64,000 nt of DNA from Sideroxyarcus sp045866275 (GTDB taxonomy: Bacteria; Pseudomonadota; Gammaproteobacteria; Burkholderiales; Gallionellaceae): positions 52,659 to 116,658 of the forward strand of contig BAAFRX010000005.1 of NCBI GenBank assembly GCA_045866275.1. Direction: 5' to 3'. The notes below the pieces were generated by a model. It was given only the letters and a program-made list of their open reading frames with translations, did no database searches and had not been told where the DNA came from. Shown here piece by piece: positions 1 to 9,680 of the stretch. The position numbers and the translations under genes were made by a program. Each line of letters begins with the position of its first letter. Within the stretch, counting starts at the first letter, position 1.

Positions 1-1
1 C

Positions 2-205
2 ATCGGCTCGCTGCAGGCGGCCGAAGCGCTCAAGCTGCTGATGGGCATTGAGCACGGCCTGCACGGGCGCCTGCTCGCATTCGATGCGCTGGACATGCGT
101 GTCATGCAGAGCCGTTTTGTCAAGGATCCGCATTGCCCGGTATGCAACGGACAGCCTGCCACCGCAGCGAAGGAATGCTGCACGGACGGCACCTGTCATG
201 TCTGA
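2..205 (+). CDS. C-terminal end of a ThiF/MoeB/HesA-family adenylyltransferase (partial)
   Basis: The window opens inside this gene; only the last 67 codons are visible. The reading frame begins IGSLQAAEALKLL, the helix found near the C-terminus of E1-like enzymes that adenylate the C-terminal glycine of MoaD or ThiS. It continues to a CPVC pair and a late CC-x4-C cluster; the CxxC is one half of the structural zinc site usual in MoeB and ThiF. The stop codon overlaps the next ATG by 8 bases, so the two genes are probably co-transcribed. MoeB and ThiF cannot be separated from this fragment. The family call is well supported and the exact member is not. Confidence 0.8.
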   Translation: MGSLQAAEALKLLMGIEHGLHGRLLAFDALDMRVMQSRFVKDPHCPVCNGQPATAAKECCTDGTCHV

Positions 206-1073
206 TTTCCTGCGCCGCCTGACCCTCTTGTTGTTCCTGCTGCTGGCTGTGCCGGCTTGCGCAGCCGAGGCGCCTGCGCCGGTGCGCATCGGGCTGACAC
301 CGGTCTTCCTCGACGATCAGGCCACCTTCGTCAAGGCCTGGGGCAGCTACCTGGAACTCCACATGCAGCGCCCCATCACCTTCGTCCAGCGCGGCAGCTA
401 CCGCGAGATCATCGACATGCTGCGCGAAGGCAAGCTGGATTTCGCCTGGCTATGCGGCTATCCCTATGTGGTCAACAAAAATGTGTTCCGGCTGGTCGCC
501 GTCCCGCTGTACAAGGGCAGGCCGTTGTACCAGTCCTACATCATCGTTCCCGCCACTGATCACACGAGCCGCTCAATCAACGATCTGCGCGGCAAGGTCT
601 TCGCCTTCTCCGACCCGGATTCCAATTCCGGACATCTATATCCGGAGTTTCTGATCGCACAGCAGGGGAATCAGCCGCACACCTTCTTTGCCAGGACGTT
701 CTATACCTGGGCGCACCGCAAAGTGGTTGAAGCCGTCGCCAGTGGTCTCGCGCAAGGCGGCGCCGTGGATGGGTATGTGTGGGATACGCTCAATCTGCTG
801 CATCCGGAGCTCACCCGAAAAACGCGGATCCTTCAGGAGTCGCCCCAGTTCGGACACCCGCCTTTCGTGGCCGGACCCAGCGCCACAACCAAAATGATCG
901 GCGATCTGCAACAGGCCCTGTTCCACATGACGCACGACCCGCAGGGCGGGCCGATGCTCGGCAACCTCAACCTCGACGGTTTCGTCTATGGCGGCCCGGC
1001 CCTGTTCGACAGCATCGCGGAAATGTCCCGTGCGATAGAGAAACAACGCAATGCTGCATCTCAAGGACGTTAG
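198..1073 (+). CDS. PhnD-like periplasmic substrate-binding protein, probable sensor partner
   Basis: A 291-residue exported protein. The chosen ATG gives a clean Sec signal peptide (MSDFLRR, a run of Leu/Phe, then PACAA) and overlaps the upstream stop. The mature part starts PVRIGLTPVFLDDQ and contains DFAWLCGYPYV and SDPDSNSGHLYP, the pattern of the phosphate/phosphite/phosphonate-binding (PhnD, transferrin-like) family. No ABC permease or ATPase follows. Instead the gene overlaps a sensor kinase by 23 bases and is followed by a response regulator. I infer that it presents a small ligand, possibly an oxyanion, to the kinase rather than feeding a transporter. The ligand is not determined by sequence. 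Confidence 0.82.
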   Translation: MSDFLRRLTLLLFLLLAVPACAAEAPAPVRIGLTPVFLDDQATFVKAWGSYLELHMQRPITFVQRGSYREIIDMLREGKLDFAWLCGYPYVVNKNVFRLVAVPLYKGRPLYQSYIIVPATDHTSRSINDLRGKVFAFSDPDSNSGHLYPEFLIAQQGNQPHTFFARTFYTWAHRKVVEAVASGLAQGGAVDGYVWDTLNLLHPELTRKTRILQESPQFGHPPFVAGPSATTKMIGDLQQALFHMTHDPQGGPMLGNLNLDGFVYGGPALFDSIAEMSRAIEKQRNAASQGR

Positions 1074-2501
1074 CCTCAACTACAAGATTCCGCTGCGGGT
1101 GGCGGCTCTGGTCATCTCGACCGCCAGCCTGCTTGCCTCGGTGCTGGTGTACCGCAGCGTCAACGACCTGCGCGACACCATGATGCTCAACGCCGAGAGC
1201 ATCGGTCGCATCCTGGACAACACCCTGGTTGAACCCCTGTTACACGATGACGTCTGGCGCGCCTTCGAAATCATCAAGTCGCCCTTCGTCGCCTCGGCGA
1301 GACAGGCAACTTTGCAGGGCGCCGAATATACGCTGGTTCTGGATGCACACAATCGGACTTATGTATCGACCCTGCCCGAACGCTTCCCCATCCTGGGCGA
1401 TCCGCTCGCGGCCGATGCCGAACTGGGCGAACTGCTGCCCGTCATCACGAAGAACGGGCATGCGCCTCTCTTGGTGGTTCACACTTCCCATTCCGGCCGC
1501 TTCTTCTTGATCGCCGACATCCAGTCGGATGGCGTGCATCTGGGCACGCTGCTCATGAGCTATTCCCGGGAACCCTTCGACCAGCGTTTCTATAGCCTGA
1601 TCCGCTCCGCCATGCTCATCACCCTGCTGGTGCTGGCCGTGCTGCTGCCGCTCGGCATCTACTGGGGACGGCGCATGGCTGATCCCCTGCTGCACCTGTC
1701 TCAGGCCATGAACCGCTCCGGCCCCGCTTTGCCGGATCCGGACGAACTGTCGGTCGAGGAGTCGCACGACGAGATCGGGCAACTGGCCAAGTCCTTCAAG
1801 ACCATGCTGGCTGAACTGAAAGAAAAAGAACAATTGCAGCAACAGGTGATCGCCGCCGACCGGCTGGCCGCCATCGGCCGCCTGTCCGCCGGCATCGCGC
1901 ACGAAATCAACAACCCGCTGGGCGGCATGCTCAACGCCATCAGCACCTTCAAGCGCCACGGCGCACAAGACCCCCTGACGCAGAAGACCCTCTCCCTGCT
2001 TGAGCGCGGCCTGCTACAGATCAAGGAAACCGTCGCCGCGCTGCTGGTCGAAGCCAAGGCGCAGACGCGCCCGTTCGACCTCAACGACGTGGCCGACATC
2101 TGCACCCTGATCCACCCGGACGTCGAAAAGAAACCGGTCCATTTCACGCGCCAGATCGACATCGCCGATGCGCAGAACGTGCCCTCCACGCTGGCGCGTC
2201 AGGTCATCATCAACCTGCTGCTGAACGCCATCCAGGCCACTCCTGCGCACGGCCATATCCATCTGCGCCTTTACAGCGATGCGCAATCTCTCTTCATCGT
2301 GGTGCAGAACAACGGTTCCTACATCCCGCCGGAGCGCGTCGCCTTCCTGTTTGAACCCTTCACCTCCTTGAGCGAGAATGGCAACGGGCTCGGTTTGTGG
2401 GTCGTCTACCAGATCGTGCAGCAACTGGGCGGCCTCATCACCGTACAGAGCGAACCCGACAAGACGCAATTCACCGTGCAACTTCCCCTGGAAAAAACAA
2501 C

Positions 2502-2505
<4 letters not shown>
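1051..2505 (+). CDS. Membrane sensor histidine kinase (HAMP, HisKA, HATPase)
   Basis: 484 residues. A first membrane helix lies near residues 15-38 and a second (MLITLLVLAVLLPLGIYWG) near 188-206, enclosing a periplasmic sensor region of about 145 residues. A HAMP linker follows, then an H-box SAGIAHEINNPLGG with the phospho-accepting His near residue 284, an N-box NLLLNAIQATP and a G-box GNGLGLWVVYQIV. This is the NtrB-like HisKA class often paired with sigma54 regulators. The start overlaps the binding-protein gene, and the stop overlaps the next GTG (GTGA), implying translational coupling of binding protein, kinase and regulator. Confidence 0.93.
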
Positions 2506-3872
<1,367 letters not shown>

Positions 3873-3920
3873 GCAGGATGGGCGATCCAGCGAACGTTGC
3901 CTGACCGTGTGTCTACATGA

Positions 3921-3950
3921 AAAAACGGGCATCCGAAGATGCCCGTTTTA
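3921..3950. terminator. Bidirectional intrinsic terminator between regulator and porin genes
   Basis: Perfect 12-base stem (AAAACGGGCATC / GATGCCCGTTTT) with a CGAA loop, A-rich on the left and T-rich on the right. It can therefore end the response-regulator transcript from the left and the porin transcript from the right. Confidence 0.9.
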
Positions 3951-3978
3951 CGTACGCTGATTCAAGCCAAGACTGGAA

Positions 3979-5043
3979 TCAGAAGTTGTAGCTCATCCCA
4001 ATACTTGCGCCATTATGATTTTTACCAGCGACATTCGAACTTCCGCCGCCATGTCCATAACCATCGACGGTGAACGCGGCATTAGCGTCGTTGTTGGTTC
4101 TTGCCAAAACGGCATGGAGGGCCATCTTCTTGGAAAGATTATGGTCATACCCGATCGCGATTTGACTGCCGCCTGACTGTGGAGAGCGACTCAAATTATC
4201 CGCACTGGAATATTGAGCCTTGATCACATCGTTTTCGCCGAGATTATAGGCCGCTCCGATGTTGTAGACATTTTGCGTGGTAGAAGCGCTGGTGGGGGAC
4301 TTCTGCTTGCTGTTGACCCACTGCGCCGTCACCATGGCATCACCGAGACTGTAGCTGGCAGCAAGAGAGCCATTCTTGCTATCTTCTAGAGTCGTGAGGG
4401 TCTTAAAGTAAACACCGTGCACGTTGATGCCCATATTGGCATAATCAAACTTGACGCCGTAACTATCATGACCACTGACCGACTTGGCCTTGGAATCCAG
4501 CGTTGAGCCGGGAATATAAGTCAGGCTGGCATTGAAACCACTCACGGTTGGCGTTTGATACACCAATACGCCACTTAAACGGCCGCCCACACCCCGTCCT
4601 TGGTTAAAGTTACCCGCATCACCCATTTGATCGGCGAAGAGGTTGGAGTCATATGCCCACTGGTTAGCCCCCCCCATACGACCGGCCTTGATGGAACCAA
4701 AATCGCTGCTGTCCACACCGATAAACATATCGCGCGCATTGCTAAACACCTGCCCTGAGGTCGTGCCGCCGTTACCATCAGATACCCCGCTCCGGCCAAC
4801 CGCATTGACCCCCGATTCAAGCTGAAACACCCCCTTCAATCCATATTCCAAATCATGTTGCCCCTTGACGCCGAAACGCGAAGAATTCGAATTCAAGGCA
4901 GTGTCACTCTTACCGGCAGCCGTAGATCCGGTCACCGAATCAACGGACACGTGTACACGACCATACACGGTTACGTCGTCAGCCATTGCAACGGCCGGCG
5001 CCAGAGCTGCCGCCACGGCAATACTGATAAGTTTCTTGTTCAT
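3979..5043 (-). CDS. Gram-negative trimeric porin (Porin_4 type)
   Basis: 354-residue outer-membrane porin. The signal peptide is MNKKLISIAVAAALAPAVAMA, and the mature protein begins DDVTVYGRVHVSVDSV, typical of betaproteobacterial general porins. It contains SSRFGVKGQHDLEYGLKGVF, SNARDMFIGV and SIKAGRMGG, and ends in the aromatic strand GMSYNF with the terminal Phe needed for BAM insertion. An SD-like AAGGGGG precedes the ATG. Base composition is less GC-rich than the flanking genes. The upstream region has an excellent sigma54 promoter, so expression is probably controlled by the NtrC-type regulator encoded just beyond the shared terminator. Confidence 0.95.
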   Translation of the reverse strand: MNKKLISIAVAAALAPAVAMADDVTVYGRVHVSVDSVTGSTAAGKSDTALNSNSSRFGVKGQHDLEYGLKGVFQLESGVNAVGRSGVSDGNGGTTSGQVFSNARDMFIGVDSSDFGSIKAGRMGGANQWAYDSNLFADQMGDAGNFNQGRGVGGRLSGVLVYQTPTVSGFNASLTYIPGSTLDSKAKSVSGHDSYGVKFDYANMGINVHGVYFKTLTTLEDSKNGSLAASYSLGDAMVTAQWVNSKQKSPTSASTTQNVYNIGAAYNLGENDVIKAQYSSADNLSRSPQSGGSQIAIGYDHNLSKKMALHAVLARTNNDANAAFTVDGYGHGGGSSNVAGKNHNGASIGMSYNF

Positions 5044-5102
5044 GCTTTTACCCCCTTTTCAAATTAACGAGAACAGCGAAAATTTAGCTGTCCAAAACCA
5101 TT

Positions 5103-5120
5103 AAGCAAATCACGTGCCAA
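5103..5120 (-). promoter_or_regulatory. Candidate sigma54 (-24/-12) promoter of the porin gene
   Basis: On the minus strand the sequence reads TTGGCACGTGATTTGCTT, a full match to the sigma54 consensus YTGGCACGrNNNTTGCW with correct GG-GC spacing. It lies about 60 bases upstream of the porin ATG and points toward it. Confidence 0.85.
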
Positions 5121-5156
5121 GCACAAAATTAACCCAACTTGACCGAGGTAAAGCGC

Positions 5157-5252
5157 ATCATCTCAAGAAAAGATGATTAAAAGGGCTGTACCGGCATCCA
5201 AGCATTACCAACGAGTGGCAGAATTAAATGAAGAGCATTACGGTTTGGTAAT
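5157..5252. promoter_or_regulatory. Candidate upstream activator sites for the porin promoter (dyad and spaced inverted repeat)
   Basis: Upstream of the -24/-12 element lie a dyad ATCATCT-N7-AGATGAT (5157-5177) and a wider inverted repeat ATTACCAA (5204-5211) / TTGGTAAT (5245-5252), with a direct repeat AGCATTAC at 5201 and 5234. These sit at distances typical for NtrC-class enhancer binding. Assignment to the local regulator is inference. The 5157-5177 dyad could alternatively belong to the end of the moaA transcript, but no T-tract follows it. Confidence 0.45.
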
Positions 5253-5261
5253 AAACAAAAA

Positions 5262-6365
5262 TCACCCGCCAATGTACGACATTTCCACCTTGTTCTGCAT
5301 ATAGCTCGTTAACAAGTGACGTTGTAGCGAATAGCGGTCGGCACGCCGCCCCCATTGGTCTGCAATCAGGTTGGTCAGGACGCGATCGGAGACTTGCTGG
5401 CGGAGGGGCGCGCGCAGGTCCAGCCCGTCGCCCGCGAACAGGCAGGTATAAAGCTTGCCGTCGGTGGACAGACGCGCGCGGGTGCATTCATGGCAGAACG
5501 CCTGGGTGACCGAGGCGATCACGCCGATCTCGCCCGCACCGTCGGCGTAACGCCAGCGCTCGGCGACTTCGCCGTGATAGTTGGGATCAACCTGTTGCAG
5601 CGGATAGTGCGCGGCAATGCGGTCGAGTATTGCGCGCGCCGGCACCACCTCGTCCATGCGCCAGCCATTGCTGCAACCCACATCCATGTATTCGATGAAA
5701 CGCAGCACGACACCGCTGTGGCGGAAGTGCTCCGCCATCTGCACGATCTCATGTTCGTTCGCGCCGCGCTTGACTACCATGTTGACCTTGACCGGTGCCA
5801 GCCCCACCGCCTGCGCGGTGGCGATGCCGTCCAGCACGGTTTCAACCGGCACATCGGTATCGCTCATCAGGCGGAAAGTCTCCTGGCTCAACCCATCCAG
5901 ACTGACGGTAACGCGCGCCAGGCCGGCATCCTTGAGGCTTTGCGCTTTCTTGGCCAACAACACGCCGTTGGTGGTGAGCGCGATCTCGACCGGCTTGCCT
6001 TCGTTGGTTTGCAGCACGGCCAACTTTTCGATCAAGTGCTCCACCCCCTTGCGCAACAAGGGTTCGCCGCCGGTGATGCGCAGTTTTTGCACGCCCAGCC
6101 GGATGAACACCTGCGCCAGCCGCTCGATTTCCTCAAAATTGAGCAGGTCGGCGCGCGGCAGGAAGTGATGACTTTCGTCATAAATTTCGCGCGGCATGCA
6201 GTAGGTACAGCGCAGGTTGCAGCGGTCGGTAACGGAGATGCGCAAATCGCGCAACGGGCGCTGCAGCGTGTCCAATATCTCCCCGGCATGGTCGCGCGGC
6301 ACATCGAACGCGCGGTAGTCGGCGATCGTGCCGCTCGGGAGGATGGGAATGGTGATCGGGCTCAT
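5262..6365 (-). CDS. moaA: GTP 3',8-cyclase (molybdenum cofactor biosynthesis)
   Basis: Radical-SAM enzyme converting GTP to 3',8-cyclo-GTP, the first step of molybdopterin synthesis. The start MSPITIP gives 367 residues; a longer in-frame extension has no homologous look. The N-terminal 4Fe-4S motif is CNLRCTYC (Cys49, 53, 56). The C-terminal cluster is CHEC followed by C 13 residues later in the block RARLSTDGKLYTCLF. The protein ends in YIGG, preserving the conserved GG tail that reaches the active site. It is the last gene of a tatA-tatB-tatC-mobB-moaA run. That fits Tat export of molybdoenzymes, although none is encoded in this window. Confidence 0.96.
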   Translation of the reverse strand: MSPITIPILPSGTIADYRAFDVPRDHAGEILDTLQRPLRDLRISVTDRCNLRCTYCMPREIYDESHHFLPRADLLNFEEIERLAQVFIRLGVQKLRITGGEPLLRKGVEHLIEKLAVLQTNEGKPVEIALTTNGVLLAKKAQSLKDAGLARVTVSLDGLSQETFRLMSDTDVPVETVLDGIATAQAVGLAPVKVNMVVKRGANEHEIVQMAEHFRHSGVVLRFIEYMDVGCSNGWRMDEVVPARAILDRIAAHYPLQQVDPNYHGEVAERWRYADGAGEIGVIASVTQAFCHECTRARLSTDGKLYTCLFAGDGLDLRAPLRQQVSDRVLTNLIADQWGRRADRYSLQRHLLTSYMQNKVEMSYIGG

Positions 6366-6420
6366 ATCTTTCGCACAAAATCCAAATAGTTGGATTCCAG
6401 CAAGTTTCGCGCCAGACTTT

Positions 6421-6921
6421 TCAGCACGGCGATGCCTCCGCATGGTCGAAAATATGCGTGGCGATCGCTTCGATCTGGTCGCGTGCAAAGCAGAACGGCA
6501 CTTCCGTCCCGGATGCGCCGCCCATCACCACGGCATGAATACGGGTATCGCGGCGATACAGCGGCTCGCTGCCATCATCGCTGCGCCGCACTTCCAGCCC
6601 GGGCAGCGGTGCATCATCAAATCCCACGGCCAGCACCAGATCGCACGGCGCCAGATGGCGCGCCAGGGCAATCGGATCGGGTTCACCACCGTGCGGCGTT
6701 TCGCACAGCAGACCCCAGCGGTCGCGGTGGGCGATGAGGGTTTGCGGGCAGCCGCTGGCGCGCAGGTTGGCGGTGTCCGAACCGGGCTTGTCCATGTCGA
6801 ACGGTTTGTGCGCGTGCTTGACGACGGCGGTGCGAATGCCGCGAAAGGCGAACTCTTCCACCAGCTTCACCACCAGTTCGCTGCGCCCGCTGCCGTAGCC
6901 GCAGATGCGATAGATCTTCAT
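6421..6921 (-). CDS. mobB: MobB-like molybdopterin-guanine dinucleotide biosynthesis adapter with altered P-loop
   Basis: 166 residues resembling MobB, a GTP-binding accessory to MobA in attaching GMP to molybdopterin. Family landmarks visible: AVVKHAHKPFDMDKPGSDTANLRASG, seen here as VVKHAH then DMDKPGSD, later HRDRWGLLCE and DLVLAVGFDDAPLPGLEV. The N-terminal P-loop is unusual: CGYGSGRSELV replaces the expected GxSGSGKTTL, so the catalytic Lys is Arg. GTP hydrolysis may be reduced or lost. The start overlaps the tatC stop by 4 bases and moaA follows 55 bases later, supporting a shared transcript. Confidence 0.85.
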   Translation of the reverse strand: MKIYRICGYGSGRSELVVKLVEEFAFRGIRTAVVKHAHKPFDMDKPGSDTANLRASGCPQTLIAHRDRWGLLCETPHGGEPDPIALARHLAPCDLVLAVGFDDAPLPGLEVRRSDDGSEPLYRRDTRIHAVVMGGASGTEVPFCFARDQIEAIATHIFDHAEASPC

Positions 6922-7649
6922 GAAACCACCTTGGCGACCGGGCGAGCCATGCGATGCGCAACGAGGATGCCAGCTTCATACAGCAGCCACATCGGCACGG
7001 CCAGCATGAATTGAGAAATGATGTCGGGCGGGGTAAGAATGGCGCCGACAACGAACGCGCCCACGATGACGTAGGGGCGCGCCTCGCGCAATTTTGCCGT
7101 ACCCACCCAGCCCATATGCACCATCACGACCACGGCGACCGGCACCTGAAACGCGAATCCGAATGCCATGAACATGCCGAGCACGAAGCTCAAGTACTTG
7201 TCGATGTCGGTCATCACCGCCACGCCCTGCGGTGCGGCAGCCGTGACGAAACCAAACACGGCCGGCAGCACGGCAAAATACACGAAGGCCATCCCGGTCA
7301 GGAACAGCAACACGCTGGCAACGATGAGCGGCAACAGCAGGCGCTTCTCGTGCGCGTACAGGCCGGGCGCGACGAATTTCCAAGCTTGCAACAGGATGTA
7401 GGGCAGCGCGATAAGAAAGGCCAGCATCATGGCCAGTTTGACCGGCACGAAGAAAGGCGTGGTGACATCGGTGGCAATCATCTGCCCGCCCTGCGGCAGC
7501 TTCGCCAGCAGCGGTTGCGCCAGCACGGCATACAGGTCGGCGGCCCATGGGAACAGACAGACAAAGACCAGCAACATCGCGATCAGGGCATGGGTGACGC
7601 GGACGCGCAACTCGATCAGATGCGCGATGAGGGCTTGTTGGGTGCTCAT
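6918..7649 (-). CDS. tatC: Sec-independent protein translocase subunit TatC
   Basis: 243 residues, the six-helix receptor subunit of the twin-arginine translocase in the inner membrane. The N-terminus is ALIAHLIELRVRVTHALIAM, matching the cytoplasmic HLxELRxR signature. A conserved FFVPVKLAMMLAFLIALP block follows TDVTTP, and later segments include FVAPGLYAHEKRLLLP and FGFAFQVPVAVVV. It overlaps tatB upstream and mobB downstream by 4 bases each. This is the only intact tatC in the window, since the copy near position 63.2 kb is a pseudogene. Confidence 0.97.
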   Translation of the reverse strand: MSTQQALIAHLIELRVRVTHALIAMLLVFVCLFPWAADLYAVLAQPLLAKLPQGGQMIATDVTTPFFVPVKLAMMLAFLIALPYILLQAWKFVAPGLYAHEKRLLLPLIVASVLLFLTGMAFVYFAVLPAVFGFVTAAAPQGVAVMTDIDKYLSFVLGMFMAFGFAFQVPVAVVVMVHMGWVGTAKLREARPYVIVGAFVVGAILTPPDIISQFMLAVPMWLLYEAGILVAHRMARPVAKVVS

Positions 7650-7990
7650 GCTTTATTCGGCAGATCAGGCACAACCGCCTGCTTTATCGTCTGCACGGGC
7701 TGCTCCAGTTCGCGCTCCAGTTGGCCAAGATCGCGCTCGATATCGTGGCCGGCCTGCTGCACCGAGCGTTCAAGCGCCTCGGCTTCCGCCTTGACCTGCC
7801 GCTCCACCTCACGCAACTCCTCCAGTTCCACACTGCTGCCAATATCACGCTTGACGCTGTTGACATAACGCTGCACCCGCCCCCACAGCTGCCCCAGCGT
7901 GCGCGCCACTTTGGGCAGACGTTCGGGGCCGATCACCACCAGTGCCACCAGCATGATGACCATGATCTCACTGAAGCCGATATCGAACAC
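7646..7990 (-). CDS. tatB: Sec-independent protein translocase subunit TatB
   Basis: 114 residues. The single N-terminal membrane helix (FDIGFSEIMVIMLVALVVIGPERLP) carries the characteristic Glu near residue 8 and the Gly-Pro hinge. An amphipathic helix and a charged coiled-coil tail rich in Glu and Arg follow. TatB forms the substrate-receptor complex with TatC. The gene overlaps tatC by 4 bases and lies 35 bases after tatA. A close paralogue lies at 63291-63641. Confidence 0.96.
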   Translation of the reverse strand: MFDIGFSEIMVIMLVALVVIGPERLPKVARTLGQLWGRVQRYVNSVKRDIGSSVELEELREVERQVKAEAEALERSVQQAGHDIERDLGQLERELEQPVQTIKQAVVPDLPNKA

Positions 7991-8025
7991 GTTTGCTTCC
8001 GCCTTTCAAATGCAGCCGCGCGGCA

Positions 8026-8244
8026 TCACGCGCGACTATGCGTCTTGCTCTTGACTTCGCCCTCGATCACCTTGTCGTCGGCCTGCAGTTGTTTCGCCGC
8101 GTCATCATCAGTCTTCATGCCTTCCTTGAAGCCCTTGACCGCTCCGCCCAAATCGCTGCCGATATTGCGCAGTTTCTTGGTGCCGAAGATCAGGACGACG
8201 ACCAGCAACACGATCAGCCAATGCCAGATACTGAATGAACCCAT
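8026..8244 (-). CDS. tatA: Sec-independent protein translocase subunit TatA
   Basis: 72 residues, pore-forming subunit of the Tat system. The start MGSFSIWHWLIVLLVV is preceded by AAGGAG at good spacing and is preferred over a longer upstream ATG. The membrane helix leads to the FGTKKLRNIGSDLGGAVKGFK hinge and amphipathic helix diagnostic of TatA, and the tail is short and charged. It is first in the tatABC-mobB-moaA run. The first 43 residues differ at only about two positions from the second copy at 63666-63884, and divergence is confined to the tail. Confidence 0.97.
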   Translation of the reverse strand: MGSFSIWHWLIVLLVVVLIFGTKKLRNIGSDLGGAVKGFKEGMKTDDDAAKQLQADDKVIEGEVKSKTHSRA

Positions 8245-8710
8245 GGTTTTCTCCTTGATATAAAGCGTTTCTCTACGCCGGATTGCACGTTGGCATATTG
8301 CCATGCGTTTGCAAGTTTAAGCAATAAACAGGCCAGTAAAAAAGTGGCTTCTTCGGTCGCCCCTTCTTCATGTGACACAAACACCCGCAGCATCAGGCGG
8401 TGTACAGACGGCTCTTGAAGCTGACCGTCCTGGCATAGTCGCCCTTGTCCACCTTGCGCAGATTGGACCAGGTGCCATAGCCGGTTTCAGAGAGGCGCGA
8501 ATCGAGGCACTCCGATTTGTCCTTAATGGGCCGAGCATGGCATCGACCCTCTACGGCGGGGTGCGGACCTCGCCGTGACCGGCAATGCGTTTTCAAGATT
8601 TGTACAGGCTAACAGAAAAAGGGCTTTGGGCATCAAGCAAGAGAGTGTCGCGGCATTGTACCCGGGGAAATGCTGAACACGGCGTCATGGCACGTGTTAG
8701 CAACCCGCCA
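8245..8710. other. Gene-poor stretch with tat leader and a possible gene remnant
   Basis: 466 bases between tatA and the NYN gene. The left part should hold the tat promoter, but I see no convincing -35/-10 pair. Positions 8393-8596 on the minus strand are open for 67 codons, ending in GTWSNLRKVDKGDYARTV then FKSRLYTA. The composition is protein-like, but I recognise no family and see no ribosome-binding site. It may be the tail of a decayed gene. Nothing else is apparent. Confidence 0.4.
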
Positions 8711-9535
8711 TCACTCCGCCGCCGGCAACCGAATCGTGTATTGCCCCGACTTCTCATCCTTCGCCAGCACGACCAGTTTGTGTTGCTGCGCGTCTTCCAT
8801 CAATTCCTTGAATGAGCGGTAGCCATAATAGGATTCGGTGAACCCGGGTTTGCGCCGTTGCATGGTGGGTTTGACCATCGAGTACCAGAGCTTCTCGTCC
8901 GAGCCGCGTTCCGAAATAAGACCCTCGACAGTTTCAAGCAAAAAATCCATCGCTTCATGTTTCTTGTCTTCGTCGCCCTTGGGGGCTGCCGGTTTTGCGG
9001 CCTCGGCTTTGGCCTTGGCCGGCGTTTTCTTGGCGGCCTGTTTCGTCTTGGCTTCCTGCACGCGCACCAGATCGTCGTAGAAGATGAACTCGTCGCAGTT
9101 GGCGCTCAACAAGTCGGAGGTGGAATCCTTCACGCCGATGCCGATGACGTATTTGTTGTTCTCGCGCAGCTTGGAGACCAGCGGCGAGAAGTCCGAATCG
9201 CCGCTGATGATGACGAAGGTATCGACGTGGGATTTGGTGTAGCAAAGATCGAGCGCATCGACGACCAGGCGGATGTCGGCGGAATTCTTGCCGCTCTGCC
9301 GCACATGCGGGATTTCGATCAGTTCGAAGTTGGCCTCGTGCATGGTGGCCTTGAATTCCTTGTAGCGTTCCCAGTCGCAATAGGCTTTCTTGACCACGAT
9401 GCTGCCTTTGAGCAGCAGGCGTTCCAGCACTTTTTTGATTTCGAACGGCGCGTATTTGGCATCGCGCACGCCCAGCGCCACGTTCTCAAAGTCGCAGAAC
9501 AGCGCCATGTTGGTGATTTCGGGTTGGTTTGCCAT
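8711..9535 (-). CDS. NYN-domain (LabA/DUF88, PIN-like) protein with C-terminal OST-HTH domain
   Basis: 274 residues from an ATG preceded by AAGGAG. The N-terminal domain (about 10-160) has NMALFCDFENVALG, NSADIRLVVDALDL and TFVIISGDSDFSPLV, the acidic residues that define the NYN metal-dependent RNase fold. An Ala/Lys-rich linker follows. The C-terminal ~75 residues (LLETVEGLISERGSDEKLW onward, with FKELMEDAQ) match the OST-HTH/LOTUS type of RNA-binding winged helix. The likely role is RNA processing or decay in the cytoplasm. It is encoded alone, with no obvious operon partner, and the target is unknown. Confidence 0.85.
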   Translation of the reverse strand: MANQPEITNMALFCDFENVALGVRDAKYAPFEIKKVLERLLLKGSIVVKKAYCDWERYKEFKATMHEANFELIEIPHVRQSGKNSADIRLVVDALDLCYTKSHVDTFVIISGDSDFSPLVSKLRENNKYVIGIGVKDSTSDLLSANCDEFIFYDDLVRVQEAKTKQAAKKTPAKAKAEAAKPAAPKGDEDKKHEAMDFLLETVEGLISERGSDEKLWYSMVKPTMQRRKPGFTESYYGYRSFKELMEDAQQHKLVVLAKDEKSGQYTIRLPAAE

Positions 9536-9680
9536 CTGCGCTCCTTGTTTGATTTGGTCCCGCCTGCGCGGAATGACGATATTTAACGCGCCTGCTTCGA
9601 CCTTGATGTGCCCCATGTCTGTCCCACATGAGGCGCGCGCCCTTTGCATGTTTCAGTGGGGCGAGCTTCCGCGAATTTCT

